Made by a program: the position numbers and the translations under genes. Under the pieces are notes generated by a model that did no database searches, was not told the origin of the DNA, and saw only the letters and a list, made by a program, of their open reading frames with translations. Of a DNA stretch of 64,000 nucleotides, positions 8,213 through 17,155 are shown in pieces (the first letter of the stretch is position 1; the number at the start of each line of letters is the position of its first letter). Source of the DNA: Streptomyces sp. CoH27 (GTDB lineage: Bacteria > Actinomycetota > Actinomycetes > Streptomycetales > Streptomycetaceae); the NCBI RefSeq assembly GCF_020181035.1, contig NZ_JAIQYY010000001.1, positions 1,131 through 65,130 of the forward strand. The letters are read 5' to 3'.

Positions 8213-9799
8213 TCAGTCGCGGGGGCGGAGGCTGGCTTCTTCGAGGTCGAGTTCGTGCTGGATCCGGCGCCGGGTGGCGTTGCTGATCTTGTTCGCTTCG
8301 TAGAGGCGCTGGAGCTCGGCCGCCTCGATGGCGATGAGTGTCCGGCGTATCTCGCGGTAAGCGTCGGCAGGACGGGCGTCCGGGTCGCTGTAGTGGGCGT
8401 CTTCGACCTGGTGGATGCGTGCTTCCAGATGACGACGGGCCTGTTTCAAGGCGGCCTCGGCGGCGGTACCCAGATCGGCGAGCTGATCCAGATCGCCCAG
8501 GAGTTTGAGCTCGTCGAGAGCGGCGTGGGCGATGTGTCGGCGGGTCTGGGCCTCCTCGCGGGCGGTGTGCTCCGGTTCCAGAGCGATGCCGGAGCGGCGG
8601 ACGACGGTGGTCAGGGTGAATCCCTGGAATATGAGAGTGAGTGCGATGGTCCCGGTGGTGAGCGTGAGAATGAGCGCCCGGTGCGGCAGCGGCGCCCCTG
8701 TGTGGGTGACCAGGGGGATGGAGAGCGCGGCTGCCAGCGGCATGACGCCTCGGGTGCCCGCCCAGGACAGGACGGCCGGGACGCGCCAGGACAGGCGGTT
8801 GTCGCCCTCCCTGTGCCGGTGGTGGATCAGGGCGGACAGCGGGAAGATCCACAGCAGACGGATCGCCAGCAGGGTGAAGGCGATCACCGGCACCCACAGC
8901 GGCCAGCCGTGCTCGTCGCGCGCGAGATGTCGGACGGCCGAGGGAAGTTCGAGGCCGATCAGGGCGAAGACGACGCTCTCCAGCAGGAAGGTCACGGTCT
9001 CGTAGACGGCGTGGACCTGGAGGCGGACGGGGGCGTTGCCGAGCTTGTGGCCGGTGCTGCCGAGGACGACCCCGGCGACGATGACAGCGGTCACGCCGGA
9101 GGTGTGCGACTGCTCCGCTACGACGTACGAGGCGTAGGGAGTGACCAACGCGACGACGGTCTCCAGCATGGGGTCGTCCGTCCGTCTGCGAATCAGGGTC
9201 ACCACCGCGGCGACCGCCGCCCCGATCAGGGCTCCTCCGCCCGCAAGGATCAGGAATTGCAGGACGGTCCCGGACACACTGATGGCGCTGCCGGACACCG
9301 CGGTGGCCACGGCGACCTTGTACAGGACCAGTGAGGTGGCATCGTTGAACAGGCTTTCCGCCTGCACCATGGCCTGCACACGCGGTGGAAGAGACAGGCG
9401 CCGGCCGAGCGCGGTCACGGCCACGGGGTCGGTACTGGCCAGGACAGAGCCGAGGATGAACGCGGTCGCGGCCGTGAGCGGGGTGATCGCGTGGGCCACG
9501 TACCCGACGGCGATGGCCGAGGCGAGGACCAGGCCGAAGACCAGGCCGGTCACAGGCCGCCACACGGTGCGCAGGTCGCGGACGGAGATCTCCCCAGCCG
9601 AGGCGTAGAGCAGCGGTGGCAGCACCAGCACGCTGATCACGTGAGGCGGCAGGCGCACCTCGGGAACCCAGGGCATGAGCCCCACGACCAGCCCCACGAC
9701 CACGAGGAGCGAGGGGGCGGGCAGGCTCCAACGCCGGGCACCGGTCGCCACGGCTGTGGCCACGACCACCAACAGCAGGACGACGATCAGGCCGGTCAT
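8213..9799 (-). CDS. Na+/H+ antiporter, CPA1 family
   Basis: A 528-aa inner-membrane cation/proton exchanger for pH and sodium homeostasis. Roughly twelve hydrophobic segments fill residues 1-410. The family's functional motifs are present: ASTDPVAV at 121-128 in an unwound helix, and ESLFNDATSLVLY at 148-160, which holds the ion-binding Asp. Residues after about 420 form a soluble charged tail, typical for CPA1 proteins of this size. The ATG start follows GAGGACGCTCC. It stands alone, with a LysR relic upstream and a recombinase relic downstream. The exact ion cannot be read from sequence. Confidence 0.85.
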   Translation of the reverse strand: MTGLIVVLLLVVVATAVATGARRWSLPAPSLLVVVGLVVGLMPWVPEVRLPPHVISVLVLPPLLYASAGEISVRDLRTVWRPVTGLVFGLVLASAIAVGYVAHAITPLTAATAFILGSVLASTDPVAVTALGRRLSLPPRVQAMVQAESLFNDATSLVLYKVAVATAVSGSAISVSGTVLQFLILAGGGALIGAAVAAVVTLIRRRTDDPMLETVVALVTPYASYVVAEQSHTSGVTAVIVAGVVLGSTGHKLGNAPVRLQVHAVYETVTFLLESVVFALIGLELPSAVRHLARDEHGWPLWVPVIAFTLLAIRLLWIFPLSALIHHRHREGDNRLSWRVPAVLSWAGTRGVMPLAAALSIPLVTHTGAPLPHRALILTLTTGTIALTLIFQGFTLTTVVRRSGIALEPEHTAREEAQTRRHIAHAALDELKLLGDLDQLADLGTAAEAALKQARRHLEARIHQVEDAHYSDPDARPADAYREIRRTLIAIEAAELQRLYEANKISNATRRRIQHELDLEEASLRPRD

Positions 9800-9975
9800 G
9801 GAGCGTCCTCGATGGGTTACGGCATGTTACCCCCCTGTGACCAGGTGCTTTACCAACGTAACCGACGTACGGCGGTGACGCAGCCGACGGTGAGCAGCGA
9901 CCGCCCGGTGTCCCGGCCCCTTGTCCGAGCCCCGGAGGTGTCACCGGCAGCCCCGGCCGGCGATCCGGTGCAGGG

Positions 9976-10240
9976 TCAGCGCGGCGCCGAAGAGTTGGAC
10001 GCTGCGGGCGGTGTGCGGGCCGGACGCCGGTCAACTCCCGCGGCGGCGGTGAGCCGCACCGAACGGGTGGCGCGGCCGAAGAGCTTGACCCCAGGTCCCG
10101 TTCGGGCAGCCGGATCTGCTGGCTGAACGCCGGCTGGGCGATGTGCGGACGCTCGGCGGCCCGCCCGAAGTGCAGTGCCTCGGCGACGGCGACGAACTGA
10201 GCCGCTGCGCCACGCAGCCCGGCCACGCGGCGTACCCCTG
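9976..10240 (-). pseudogene. Relic of LysR-family regulator, DNA-binding domain only
   Basis: On the minus strand one frame gives QFVAVAEALHFGRAAERPHI and AQPAFSQQIRLPERDLG, a LysR winged-helix N-terminus with its usual HFGRAAERLHIAQPALSQQI pattern. A second frame continues GVKLFGRATRSVRLTAAAG, the wing. A frameshift separates the two, and the effector domain is absent. The segment lies upstream of, and on the same strand as, the antiporter gene, so it may be a broken former regulator of something nearby. The rest of 9800-10577 shows no other gene. Confidence 0.7.
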
Positions 10241-10577
10241 AGACCGCCGCCCAGCAACGCCGTGCGTGAGTTCCCCAGCCGGCGGACCACCTCGCCCGTG
10301 CAGTCACCCGGTGCCGCTCGGGACTCTCCTCCTGCCCTGCGACGAGACCAGCGTCGACATCGGCGGCTGTCACCAGGCCGGACTCCCGCTCGTTCAAGGT
10401 TCGGCAATGCCTGTGCGGCGGTTGAACATCCCGTGGGCTCGGCACGTACCGCAAGTGGATCCGTCTTGCCGGGTGATCGGGTTGGTCGTCCCTCCGTCGC
10501 GCCGAGAAGGGTCCGCGCTGTCATGACCGTCGTTGCGCCCGCGCCGCCATGGGTTACTCCCTGCGGAGGGGCGCACA

Positions 10578-12203
10578 GTGAGGAGCAGCTCAGTGGCCCG
10601 CAACACCTTGACACAGTCGTCGCGTACGTCGCGGCGGGAGCACGCCCAACGCTGGAAGCGGTCGAAGGTGTCACTCGCGTTCATCGGCGGGCCGATGATT
10701 CTCGCCGTCGTCGCGGGTTCGGTGTTCGCGGCCGAAGGCCGTGATCAGCACCGCCCGCTACAGCACCAGGAGGCCGCCGCGCAGCCCGCGGCGGCCCGCA
10801 AACCTGATCCGAACTGCACACTGCTGGTGCCGGACAACCCGCTCACCGCCAGGGGCCTGGCCACGCCGTACAGGCTCGTCGCGACCGATTCGGCACAGGG
10901 ACCCTGCCACGAGGCCAACCCCGAGCAGTCGGCGTTCGTGGAAGCCGCGATCGTCACCCCGAGCGGCAAGCTGACCGTCTACAACCCATTGGTGATCGAC
11001 AAGGGCACGAGACCGGCCGCGCGTACCGCACGGCCCTCGGTGCCACGCGGCTCGACCGTGGGCATCTGGTTCGGTTTCAACAGCTCAAATCTGACCTTGC
11101 GGACAAGCGGTCGTCCGGACAGTCTCACCCAGGGCAAGTGCGTCAACGGCCTGCCGGGATCGGTCTTCGGCCAGTTCGCGTACTGCAATGCGCCGGCCTT
11201 CTTCCGGGCCGCCAACGCCCAGATAGCCAAGAGGCACCTCAGGGTACCGACGCTCGGCACCGCCAAGGACGGCTTGCCCTGCCCGACCACTCGGGACTTC
11301 TCCGTCGTGGACCAGGACGGAAGCGACAACGTGGTGACCCACTACCTCACCGACGCGCACGGCCGTACCGCACAGAACAACGCCGCCGGCAGGGCCGCAC
11401 TCAAGAAGGCCGCTCGTCTGACCAACCGCGGCGACCGGCACCACTGGCACAACGGCAGGGCCGCGTCGGCGACCACCAGCGCCCCCAGGGATCTGGCCAA
11501 CGGCAGCGACAACCTGTTGCTGACCCAGTTCATGGACCCCGCTCTTGGCTGCAAGCCGTTCACCGCGCCCGACCAGTCCGGCGACGGCCGGGCCACGTCC
11601 GCCCTCGCGCTGGACGAACTGTCCGCCGCGGCGGACCAGAAGGCGCCGATCGCGCTGGTCCCGCGGAACGACCCGATGACGCTTGTCGACGGCCGTAGCA
11701 GTGTCGCGAAGACCGACGCGTACCGCACCGGGGTCGACATGCCCGCGGTCGGTGCCGGCGCCGATGGTGACGGAGCGGCCTTCTGTGCCACCCTCTTCCG
11801 CGATCCGGCCGGCGTCCAGCGCGTCTTCAAGGACAAGGCGCTCTTCGAGAAGGCGCCCTCGCCGGACCCGGCCATGGCGCCGGACCTCTTCGGTTTCCTC
11901 GCGGCACGGGCCAACCAGACGTTCACCAACCTGGGATGCGATCGGCTTCTCGGCACCGCCGACCCCGTCGCCCTCACCACGAACGCGGACGGCCTGGTCA
12001 CCGACGCGGTGCTGACAGCGCTCGGCCGGAGGCCTTCCTCGGCCGCTCCCACGGCCGGCACGTCCCCATCAGTATCGCCGAGCACCCCGTCGGCCGGCAC
12101 AAGCGCCAGTCCGACCGCCGCCGCCACCTTGCGGAGCAGCGCCTCCGCCTCCCCGTCCCCGAAAGCACAGCAGTCCCATGGAGGCCACCGCTCCGGCTCC
12201 TGA
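10578..12203 (+). CDS. Secreted or membrane-anchored actinobacterial protein of unknown function (541 aa)
   Basis: Family not recognised. The GTG start is fixed by GGAGGGG, 7 nt upstream. A basic N-terminus (RREHAQRWKRSK) precedes one hydrophobic segment at residues 31-51 ending FAAEG, so it is either a signal peptide or a signal anchor. The mature part contains several Cys (PNCTLLVPDN, QGPCHEAN, QGKCVNG, AYCNAP, CPTTRDF, LGCKPF), which suggests disulfides outside the cell. The last 55 residues are low-complexity Ser/Thr/Ala/Pro, as in wall-spanning linkers, then His/Gly/Ser. It looks like a monocistronic, exported protein. Confidence 0.75.
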   Translation: MRSSSVARNTLTQSSRTSRREHAQRWKRSKVSLAFIGGPMILAVVAGSVFAAEGRDQHRPLQHQEAAAQPAAARKPDPNCTLLVPDNPLTARGLATPYRLVATDSAQGPCHEANPEQSAFVEAAIVTPSGKLTVYNPLVIDKGTRPAARTARPSVPRGSTVGIWFGFNSSNLTLRTSGRPDSLTQGKCVNGLPGSVFGQFAYCNAPAFFRAANAQIAKRHLRVPTLGTAKDGLPCPTTRDFSVVDQDGSDNVVTHYLTDAHGRTAQNNAAGRAALKKAARLTNRGDRHHWHNGRAASATTSAPRDLANGSDNLLLTQFMDPALGCKPFTAPDQSGDGRATSALALDELSAAADQKAPIALVPRNDPMTLVDGRSSVAKTDAYRTGVDMPAVGAGADGDGAAFCATLFRDPAGVQRVFKDKALFEKAPSPDPAMAPDLFGFLAARANQTFTNLGCDRLLGTADPVALTTNADGLVTDAVLTALGRRPSSAAPTAGTSPSVSPSTPSAGTSASPTAAATLRSSASASPSPKAQQSHGGHRSGS

Positions 12204-12519
12204 CAGCGACGCCCGCCTTCATGTCGCCCGGCCGCACGGCTCGTGATCGTCAGATTGCCGTCGGGGCCGGTGGTGGCCTTGTCGCGGGCTGTTGCCTGCA
12301 CGTCGGGGGCGGATGGGTGGCCAGGACGCCTCTGGCCCGGCCGTGGCCATGGTGCACCGCTTGCGCAGCGGGCATCCGGTGCGCAGGTCATGGAGAGAGC
12401 GGCCTTGCGTCACTGGCGCTTCCCGCTGAAATCGCGGAGGACGGCTGCTCAAGTCGCGGGCGGCGAATCCGGCCTTGAAGATGGAGGGGCGAATTTCATT
12501 CATCCCCTGGGACGGCAGC
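12204..12519. other. Intergenic; possible transposase tail relic on the minus strand
   Basis: On the minus strand one frame reads TGCPLRKRCTMATAG and another HPSAPDVQATARDKA. The Cys pair followed by HP resembles the C-terminal part of IS1182-type transposases, but the match is short and broken. I give it low weight and otherwise see nothing. Confidence 0.25.
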
Positions 12520-13158
12520 ATGCTCGTAAGACGACTCACCGGCCCTGTAAAGGGCCAGCGCCGGATCGTGCTGCGAGGCGCTCTCGGAAGCCTTCTCGTT
12601 GCCAGTGCACTTGCCGGCTGCGGCAGCGGAACTGGTCAGCACGCCGGTTCCTCACCCCAGCCCAGTGCTTCCAGTATGCCGAATGCCTCATCCTTCTCCG
12701 GAACACCACCGTCGGCGCTGGCCTCAAAAGCGTCCGCAGCGGTCAGCTCGGCCCGGGCTTCCGCATCTGCGGCAGCGTCGTCGGCCTCGGCACGCGCCTC
12801 CGAATTCGAAGCATCGGTGGACGCCGAGACCCAGCGAAGGAGCGCGGCAGCGGAAAAGGAACTGAAAGGCGTCAAGGATCGAGGCAACGCACTCTCCGAG
12901 GTCGCCATGACAGGTATACCGAGAGCGCAGACCGGCGGAGTACTCGCTGTCCTGGTCACAATCACCAACAAGACCCGCAGCGAAGCCTCCTACGCCGTGC
13001 AGATCAACTTCACGAACTCGGCCGGCGACGTCGTCGAGACGCGGTACGTCGGCGCGGAACATCTCCAGCCTGGAAAGAAGGAACAGCCGATTGCCTTCAG
13101 CCACGAACCGCCGGAGCCGAAACTGACGGCTGTCCTGGCCAAGGCACAGCGTTACTGA
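12520..13158 (+). CDS. Lipoprotein of unknown function with Ala/Ser-rich helical region
   Basis: A 212-aa predicted lipoprotein. A basic start (MLVRRLTGPVKGQRR) leads to a hydrophobic stretch and lipobox LAGC with Cys34. A Ser/Pro linker is followed by an Ala/Ser-rich heptad-like region (about 62-115) likely to form a long helix or coiled coil. The C-terminal 90 residues read LAVLVTITNKTRSEASYAVQ and FTNSAGDVVETRYVGAEHLQ, the look of a FxLYD/immunoglobulin-like extracellular domain. I chose 12520 because GGGACGGC precedes it; starts at 12475 and 12481 are possible but would put odd residues ahead of the signal. No partner gene is obvious. Confidence 0.7.
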   Translation: MLVRRLTGPVKGQRRIVLRGALGSLLVASALAGCGSGTGQHAGSSPQPSASSMPNASSFSGTPPSALASKASAAVSSARASASAAASSASARASEFEASVDAETQRRSAAAEKELKGVKDRGNALSEVAMTGIPRAQTGGVLAVLVTITNKTRSEASYAVQINFTNSAGDVVETRYVGAEHLQPGKKEQPIAFSHEPPEPKLTAVLAKAQRY

Positions 13159-13769
13159 GGCCGCCCCCTGGGCGGCTGGTCCCAGCGCTGCGAAGGTGAA
13201 GCCGGGGCCGGTAGTGGCCGATGGAGGAGGATGTGCCGGGATGCGACGGGGACGGCGGGCCGCCGGGCTGGTGGAGATCGGGATGCGTTGCGGCACCGAC
13301 ATACAGTCGCCCTCACCTGCCGATGGCTCGCAGGGGCCCTGGCCTGCGTTTTCGGTAGGGCCGGGGGCATCGCATGCACGTGCGCACGCGGAAGCGACCG
13401 AGGAGGGCCAGGCGGATGCAGTGGCACAGGCGGCCATGCTGCGATCGGCCCGGTGCAGCGGGAGCGTCATGCCCAGTTCCCGCGTGGCGGTGGCGGGCGG
13501 GAAGCCTTCGGAGCGTTCGGTCTTGCAGCCCCTGACATGGGCTGCGCGGGCCCGGGGCGGTGGCTTCAGCGGGGGTGCCGTTGGCGTAGAAGGCCATGGG
13601 GCCGGCTGTCGCGGTCGTGAGGCGGGAGCAAGAAGACGCGGCGGCGGAAGGTGCCGGAAGCGCGGGAGAGTGCCGGGCCCAGGAGGGAGCACCGACCCTG
13701 CGGCCGTCGCGGTGGTGGGCAAGGCGGCTCTTGCGGGTGGGCAAGTCGGCCCAGGCCAGGATCTGCCTG
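13159..13769. other. No recognisable gene (about 610 bp)
   Basis: Long open frames on both strands here are unlike any protein I know and lack ribosome sites. Codon phase is not consistent along any of them. Probably decayed sequence. Confidence 0.4.
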
Positions 13770-14342
13770 TCAGCCCGTCATGGCGGACTTCTGGCCGGTC
13801 GGGGTGACGGCGTACCACTGCCTGCCCTTGCCCTGGCCGTTCATCTGCCCGGCCTTGGTGTCACCCATGTACCGGTAGAGCGGCCAGCCGCCGAGGGTGA
13901 CCTGTTTCATGCCGTTGCGGTGAACCGTGCCGAGAAGCCTTTTCTCCACGCCCATGGTCCGTACGGAGTCCTGCACCAGGACGGGCATCCACGTCTTCGT
14001 GCACTCACCGGCGCACGTCCACTTGGAGGGGTGCGCCTGGTCCTTGTCGGAGCGGTAGAGCGTCAGCCCCTTGTCGTCGGTGACCACAGTGCCCATCCCC
14101 TTCACCGCCTTGGCCATCAGCATGGTGGTCGTGGCCATGTGCCCGCTGCCGGAGTTGCCGCTGTCCGCAGGTGCGGAGGCGGCCGGTGCGGAGGTCGCGG
14201 GATCCGACGCAGCCGTGGCGACGGGGGCGGCGTTGCCGGGGTTCGTGCTGGAGGCGTTGTTGTTCGAAGAGCTGCATGCCGCCAGCAGGAACGCGGACAC
14301 GAGCCCTGCGACCGAGGCGAGGACGATGCGTTGCGGGATCAC
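13770..14342 (-). CDS. Lipoprotein with two 'secreted repeat' (PF03640) units
   Basis: A 190-aa lipoprotein. GTG start 7 nt after GAAGGG; signal peptide VIPQRIVLASVAG and onward to lipobox LAAC with Cys23. A Ser/Ala/Asn linker follows. Then come two copies of the short beta repeat of the COG4315/PF03640 family: GLTLYRSDKDQAHPSKWTC with GECTKTWMPV, and GGWPLYRYMGDTKAGQMNGQ with QWYAVTPTG. Proteins of this family sit on the outer face of the membrane; their role is not settled. The paired Cys around WTCAGEC is typical. Monocistronic. Confidence 0.85.
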   Translation of the reverse strand: MIPQRIVLASVAGLVSAFLLAACSSSNNNASSTNPGNAAPVATAASDPATSAPAASAPADSGNSGSGHMATTTMLMAKAVKGMGTVVTDDKGLTLYRSDKDQAHPSKWTCAGECTKTWMPVLVQDSVRTMGVEKRLLGTVHRNGMKQVTLGGWPLYRYMGDTKAGQMNGQGKGRQWYAVTPTGQKSAMTG

Positions 14343-14935
14343 GAGGTTGCCCTTCGTCAGGAGTCGCCGTCTGCTTCCTCCCTCAGTACGACGGACAACT
14401 CCCGCCCTCTCAGCCACCGATGCCACATGGCGAAGTCTTGACCATCGGCCGGACTCGGGGCACCGAACCGCCGCCGATACAGCAGCCCAGGTTGCCATCA
14501 TGTTCCCCGGTTGCATCCGCGCGGCCATCCCTCACGCGGGGCAGCCTGCCCGTCGGGCACGGCGAGCTGCGTCAGGTGGTCGTGGTGGCGGACGACCATC
14601 GGGCCTTCCGGCTCTCCCGCCACCCACGCCCGGAACAGCTCGGCGGTTTCTGCCTCGTCGTGCGCCGTGCGCGGCCGGTCGCCGTGACCGGCCGCATCCA
14701 TGACCGCGCGCCGTGGAAGCCGCTGCGGGCCACGAGGAGGCGGGCGCGGCCGACCATCGCCGCATGCTCCTGGGCGGGGAACTGTACCTCGCTCTCCCCG
14801 AGTTCGACCTGCCCGTCGATGTCCTCAGTCGCCTGCAATTTCCGGACACCCCACTGGTCTCGTCACGCGACGCCGGAAGCGGCAACTACATAAGCTTCCC
14901 GTACGTCCGGAAGTGGCTCCCACGAGGGTGAGGGA
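14343..14935. other. Intergenic with a possible broken short gene on the minus strand
   Basis: A minus-strand frame from about 14838 reads VELGESEVQFPAQEHAAMVG then RARLLVARSGFHG. After an apparent frameshift near 14700 it continues as ETAELFRAWVAGEPEGP and HHDHLTQLAVPDGQ. The phase switch keeps a coding look, so a gene of about 120 codons may have decayed here. I do not recognise it. Confidence 0.3.
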
Positions 14936-15910
14936 TCATATCCAGTCCTTACGTTTGAAGGCCCAGTAGAGCAGCACGGATGCGACGACCATGACACCGG
15001 TGGAAGTGAGGAAGCCCACCTGGGTGTTGACACCCGGATAGGGCACGTTCTGTCCGTAGAAACCGGTGACGGCCGTGGGCACGGCCACTATCGAGGCCCA
15101 GCTGGTGACCTTCTTCATGATCAGGTTCAGGCGATTGCCCTGAACGGTCAGATTGGTCTCCATGATGGACGTGATCATGTCCCGAAGTGACTCGGTCCAC
15201 TCGGTGGCCCTGAGGACGTGGTCGTACACGTCCTGGTAATAGGGAAGCAAGGGCTCGGCGACGATGTGGAGGTCGCGTCGGAGAAGGCTGTTGACGATCT
15301 CCCGCATCGGCAACACCACGCGGCGCAGCTTGGTGAGGTTCTTGCGCAGCGCGTAGGAGTCCCGCTGGACGGAGTCCATCTGCTCGCGCCCCTCGTCGAA
15401 AAGCAGATCTTCCACCGCTTCGATACGGTCGTCGAGGTCCTGCACGGCGGCGAAATGCCCGTCGACTATGTGGTCCAGCAGTCCATGCAGCAGGAATCCC
15501 ACTCCGTACTTGGCGAGATCGCTGTTGTTGTCCCACCGTTCGACGACCTTCTCGATATCGAACCGATGGTCGGGACGGATGGTAATCAATGCCGTCGGCG
15601 TTACAAATACGGATAGTTCACTCGCGGTCAGCTGCCCATTGATCTCGTCCGCGCTGACAGCATAAGCACTGAGGAAGGCATGGGTGCGGTAGCGGTCCAG
15701 CTTTGGCCGCTGATGCTCGTGACGCGCGTCCTCCACCGCGAGCTCATGCAGACCGAACTCCTCGCTGATCATCGCGAAGTCGGCGGAGCATGGATCACAC
15801 AGGTCGAGCCAGACCGCCACGTCCGGATCGTTCACGTATTCCGAGATGTCAGCGGTCGGAAAGTCCTCCAGGATCAGGGAGCCGTTGCGGTAGAGCCGTG
15901 TACGAGTCAT
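14936..15910 (-). CDS. CorA-family divalent cation transporter with GQN in place of GMN
   Basis: A 324-aa CorA-like channel for Mg2+ or a related cation. The soluble N-terminal two thirds hold the alpha/beta funnel and long stalk helix (LDDRIEAVEDLLF, RNLTKLRRVVLPMREIVNSL). Two transmembrane helices lie at the end: WASIVAVPTAVTGFYGQN, then VGFLTSTGVMVVASVLLYWA, followed by a short basic tail KRKDWI. The universal pore-mouth motif G-M-N reads G286-Q287-N288, encoded by CAG at 15050-15052, so selectivity may differ. I start at ATG 15910, where the CorA-like MTRTRLYRNG begins; the ribosome site is weak. Confidence 0.85.
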   Translation of the reverse strand: MTRTRLYRNGSLILEDFPTADISEYVNDPDVAVWLDLCDPCSADFAMISEEFGLHELAVEDARHEHQRPKLDRYRTHAFLSAYAVSADEINGQLTASELSVFVTPTALITIRPDHRFDIEKVVERWDNNSDLAKYGVGFLLHGLLDHIVDGHFAAVQDLDDRIEAVEDLLFDEGREQMDSVQRDSYALRKNLTKLRRVVLPMREIVNSLLRRDLHIVAEPLLPYYQDVYDHVLRATEWTESLRDMITSIMETNLTVQGNRLNLIMKKVTSWASIVAVPTAVTGFYGQNVPYPGVNTQVGFLTSTGVMVVASVLLYWAFKRKDWI

Positions 15911-16048
15911 GGCGACGCACCATAAGCCGCCTCGGTAAGAAGCCCCCTCGTCTGTCCTTGCCGACCATCGGCCGGAGGCGTTTGCAGACACGATCGATGC
16001 TGCCGGCGCCGACGGTGCAGGCGTCCGCAAGGCGCGTTGCGGTGGTGA

Positions 16049-16180
16049 GTGAGCCTGCTGCACATCGGCGCCGAGGCCGTGGCCGAGGTGACCGGCCTGC
16101 GGAATCCCTGTCTGCGGATCGACAACTTCCAGGACGGGCTGCTGAAGCGGGTCGTTGGTTGGGGCCTGGACAGAGGGGTG
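16049..16180 (+). pseudogene. Relic of MOSC-domain protein
   Basis: The frame reads AEAVAEVTGLRNPCLRIDNF and QDGLLKRVVGWGLDRGV, matching the conserved core of actinomycete MOSC (molybdenum cofactor sulfurase C-terminal) proteins, where VTGLRNPCxQIDxFQxGLL includes the cofactor-contacting Cys. The fragment is about 45 codons, has no start of its own, and runs into unrelated sequence. It is a truncated leftover. Confidence 0.6.
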
Positions 16181-16319
16181 TCTCCGATGTCCTTCAGCGT
16201 GCTGCCACTGAAGAAGCCGAGCCCCACGGTGGAATGGTCACCAGCCGAATGCCGATCCTGCGGCTGTCGCACTGCCAACCGCCGCCCTCCTGCGCCGGGT
16301 GCGCGGGCCTGACCGCTCC

Positions 16320-16580
16320 CACCGGCCGAGGCTTCAAGGGCTCCGTGGCCGGCCAGGTGCGCGAGGGCCTCGGCTACGTGGCCCGCACCGCGGCGCTGCG
16401 GGCCATCACCTGCTGCACGGCCACCGCCAACCTCTTCAGCGGGGTCCTCGGCGCGGTCAACGTCCTCTTCCTGACCCGCACCCTGGGCCTGTCCGAAGCG
16501 GCCGTCGGCCTGCTGCTGAAGGTGCTCGGCACGGTCGGTGTCCTCGCCGCCGCCACGCCGGCCGGCGGTTCCCGCGGGGC
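16320..16580 (+). pseudogene. Relic of MFS permease (middle helices)
   Basis: One frame reads QVREGLGYVARTAALRAI, then ATANLFSGVLGAVNVLFLTR and TLGLSEAAVGLLLKVLGTVG. This is a typical segment of EntS-like MFS exporters: the cytoplasmic loop, then two helices. Nothing recognisable precedes or follows it, so about 85 codons of a 400-codon gene remain. It follows the MOSC fragment on the same strand; the two may derive from different genes. Confidence 0.6.
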
Positions 16581-16840
16581 TGCATGGTGACCGTCTCCTC
16601 GCGGCACTCGGCGGCGGCACGGTTCAGCGCAGCCCGTAGCTCTTCCAGGCTGGGGATGACCTCCGCGCAGCTCTCACCGCCGCGGGCGCGTAAGAAAGGG
16701 TTCCGTAGCAGGTCGAAGTCGTGCAGCAGGAGGCTGAGTTGGGCCTGTTCACGCCGGATGGCTCCGCGCCAGCCGCTTGAAGGCGGTCGCCGCCTGCCGC
16801 TGATCCCGAGGTCTCGGGCGGCTCTGCCGAGATCGGCATG
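16575..16840 (-). pseudogene. Possible coding relic, unidentified
   Basis: A minus-strand frame without start or stop structure reads IRREQAQLSLLLHDFDLLRN, then EVIPSLEELRAALNRAAAEC and REETVTMQPRG. The amphipathic, coding-like character suggests a former gene of helical fold. I do not recognise the family. The overlapping open frame 16624-16950 in another phase looks non-coding. Confidence 0.3.
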
Positions 16841-17033
16841 CCTGTTGTCCAGAATCCACCCCTACCCAATCCCCATGACTCCCTCCAGTGCCCTGTCTTT
16901 TGTTTTCTTGACAGAAGATTAAATTTCACCTCTACCGATAATTCGGCCATAAAGTTCCTGAATCGGAGTCGACAACGGCCGACCGACGACTGCCGGATTC
17001 GACCGTCACTCGAGACCGATCACGTCACAGGCA

Positions 17034-17061
17034 TTGACGATCGGGGCGGGATTTCTATCAT
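17034..17061 (+). promoter_or_regulatory. Candidate promoter of the arabinofuranosidase gene
   Basis: TTGACG (17034-17039) and TATCAT (17056-17061) are separated by 16 bp, close to the consensus for the main sigma factor, about 95 bp before the ATG. A short inverted repeat CCGA...TCGG follows at about 17083-17097 and may be an operator. Confidence 0.4.
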
Positions 17062-17155
17062 CCTGAGGGTCCGAAGTGCCGAGCACTGTTCGGTATTCCG
17101 GACGTGTGATGACGGAAAAGGTGAGGCACCCCCCACCCGCCGAAGGAGCTCACTC

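Noticed and set aside
8046..10454. A continuous 802-codon minus-strand open frame
   Set aside because: It overlaps the real antiporter gene in another phase, is Arg/Pro/Gly-rich without family motifs, and only its first part carries the LysR relic.
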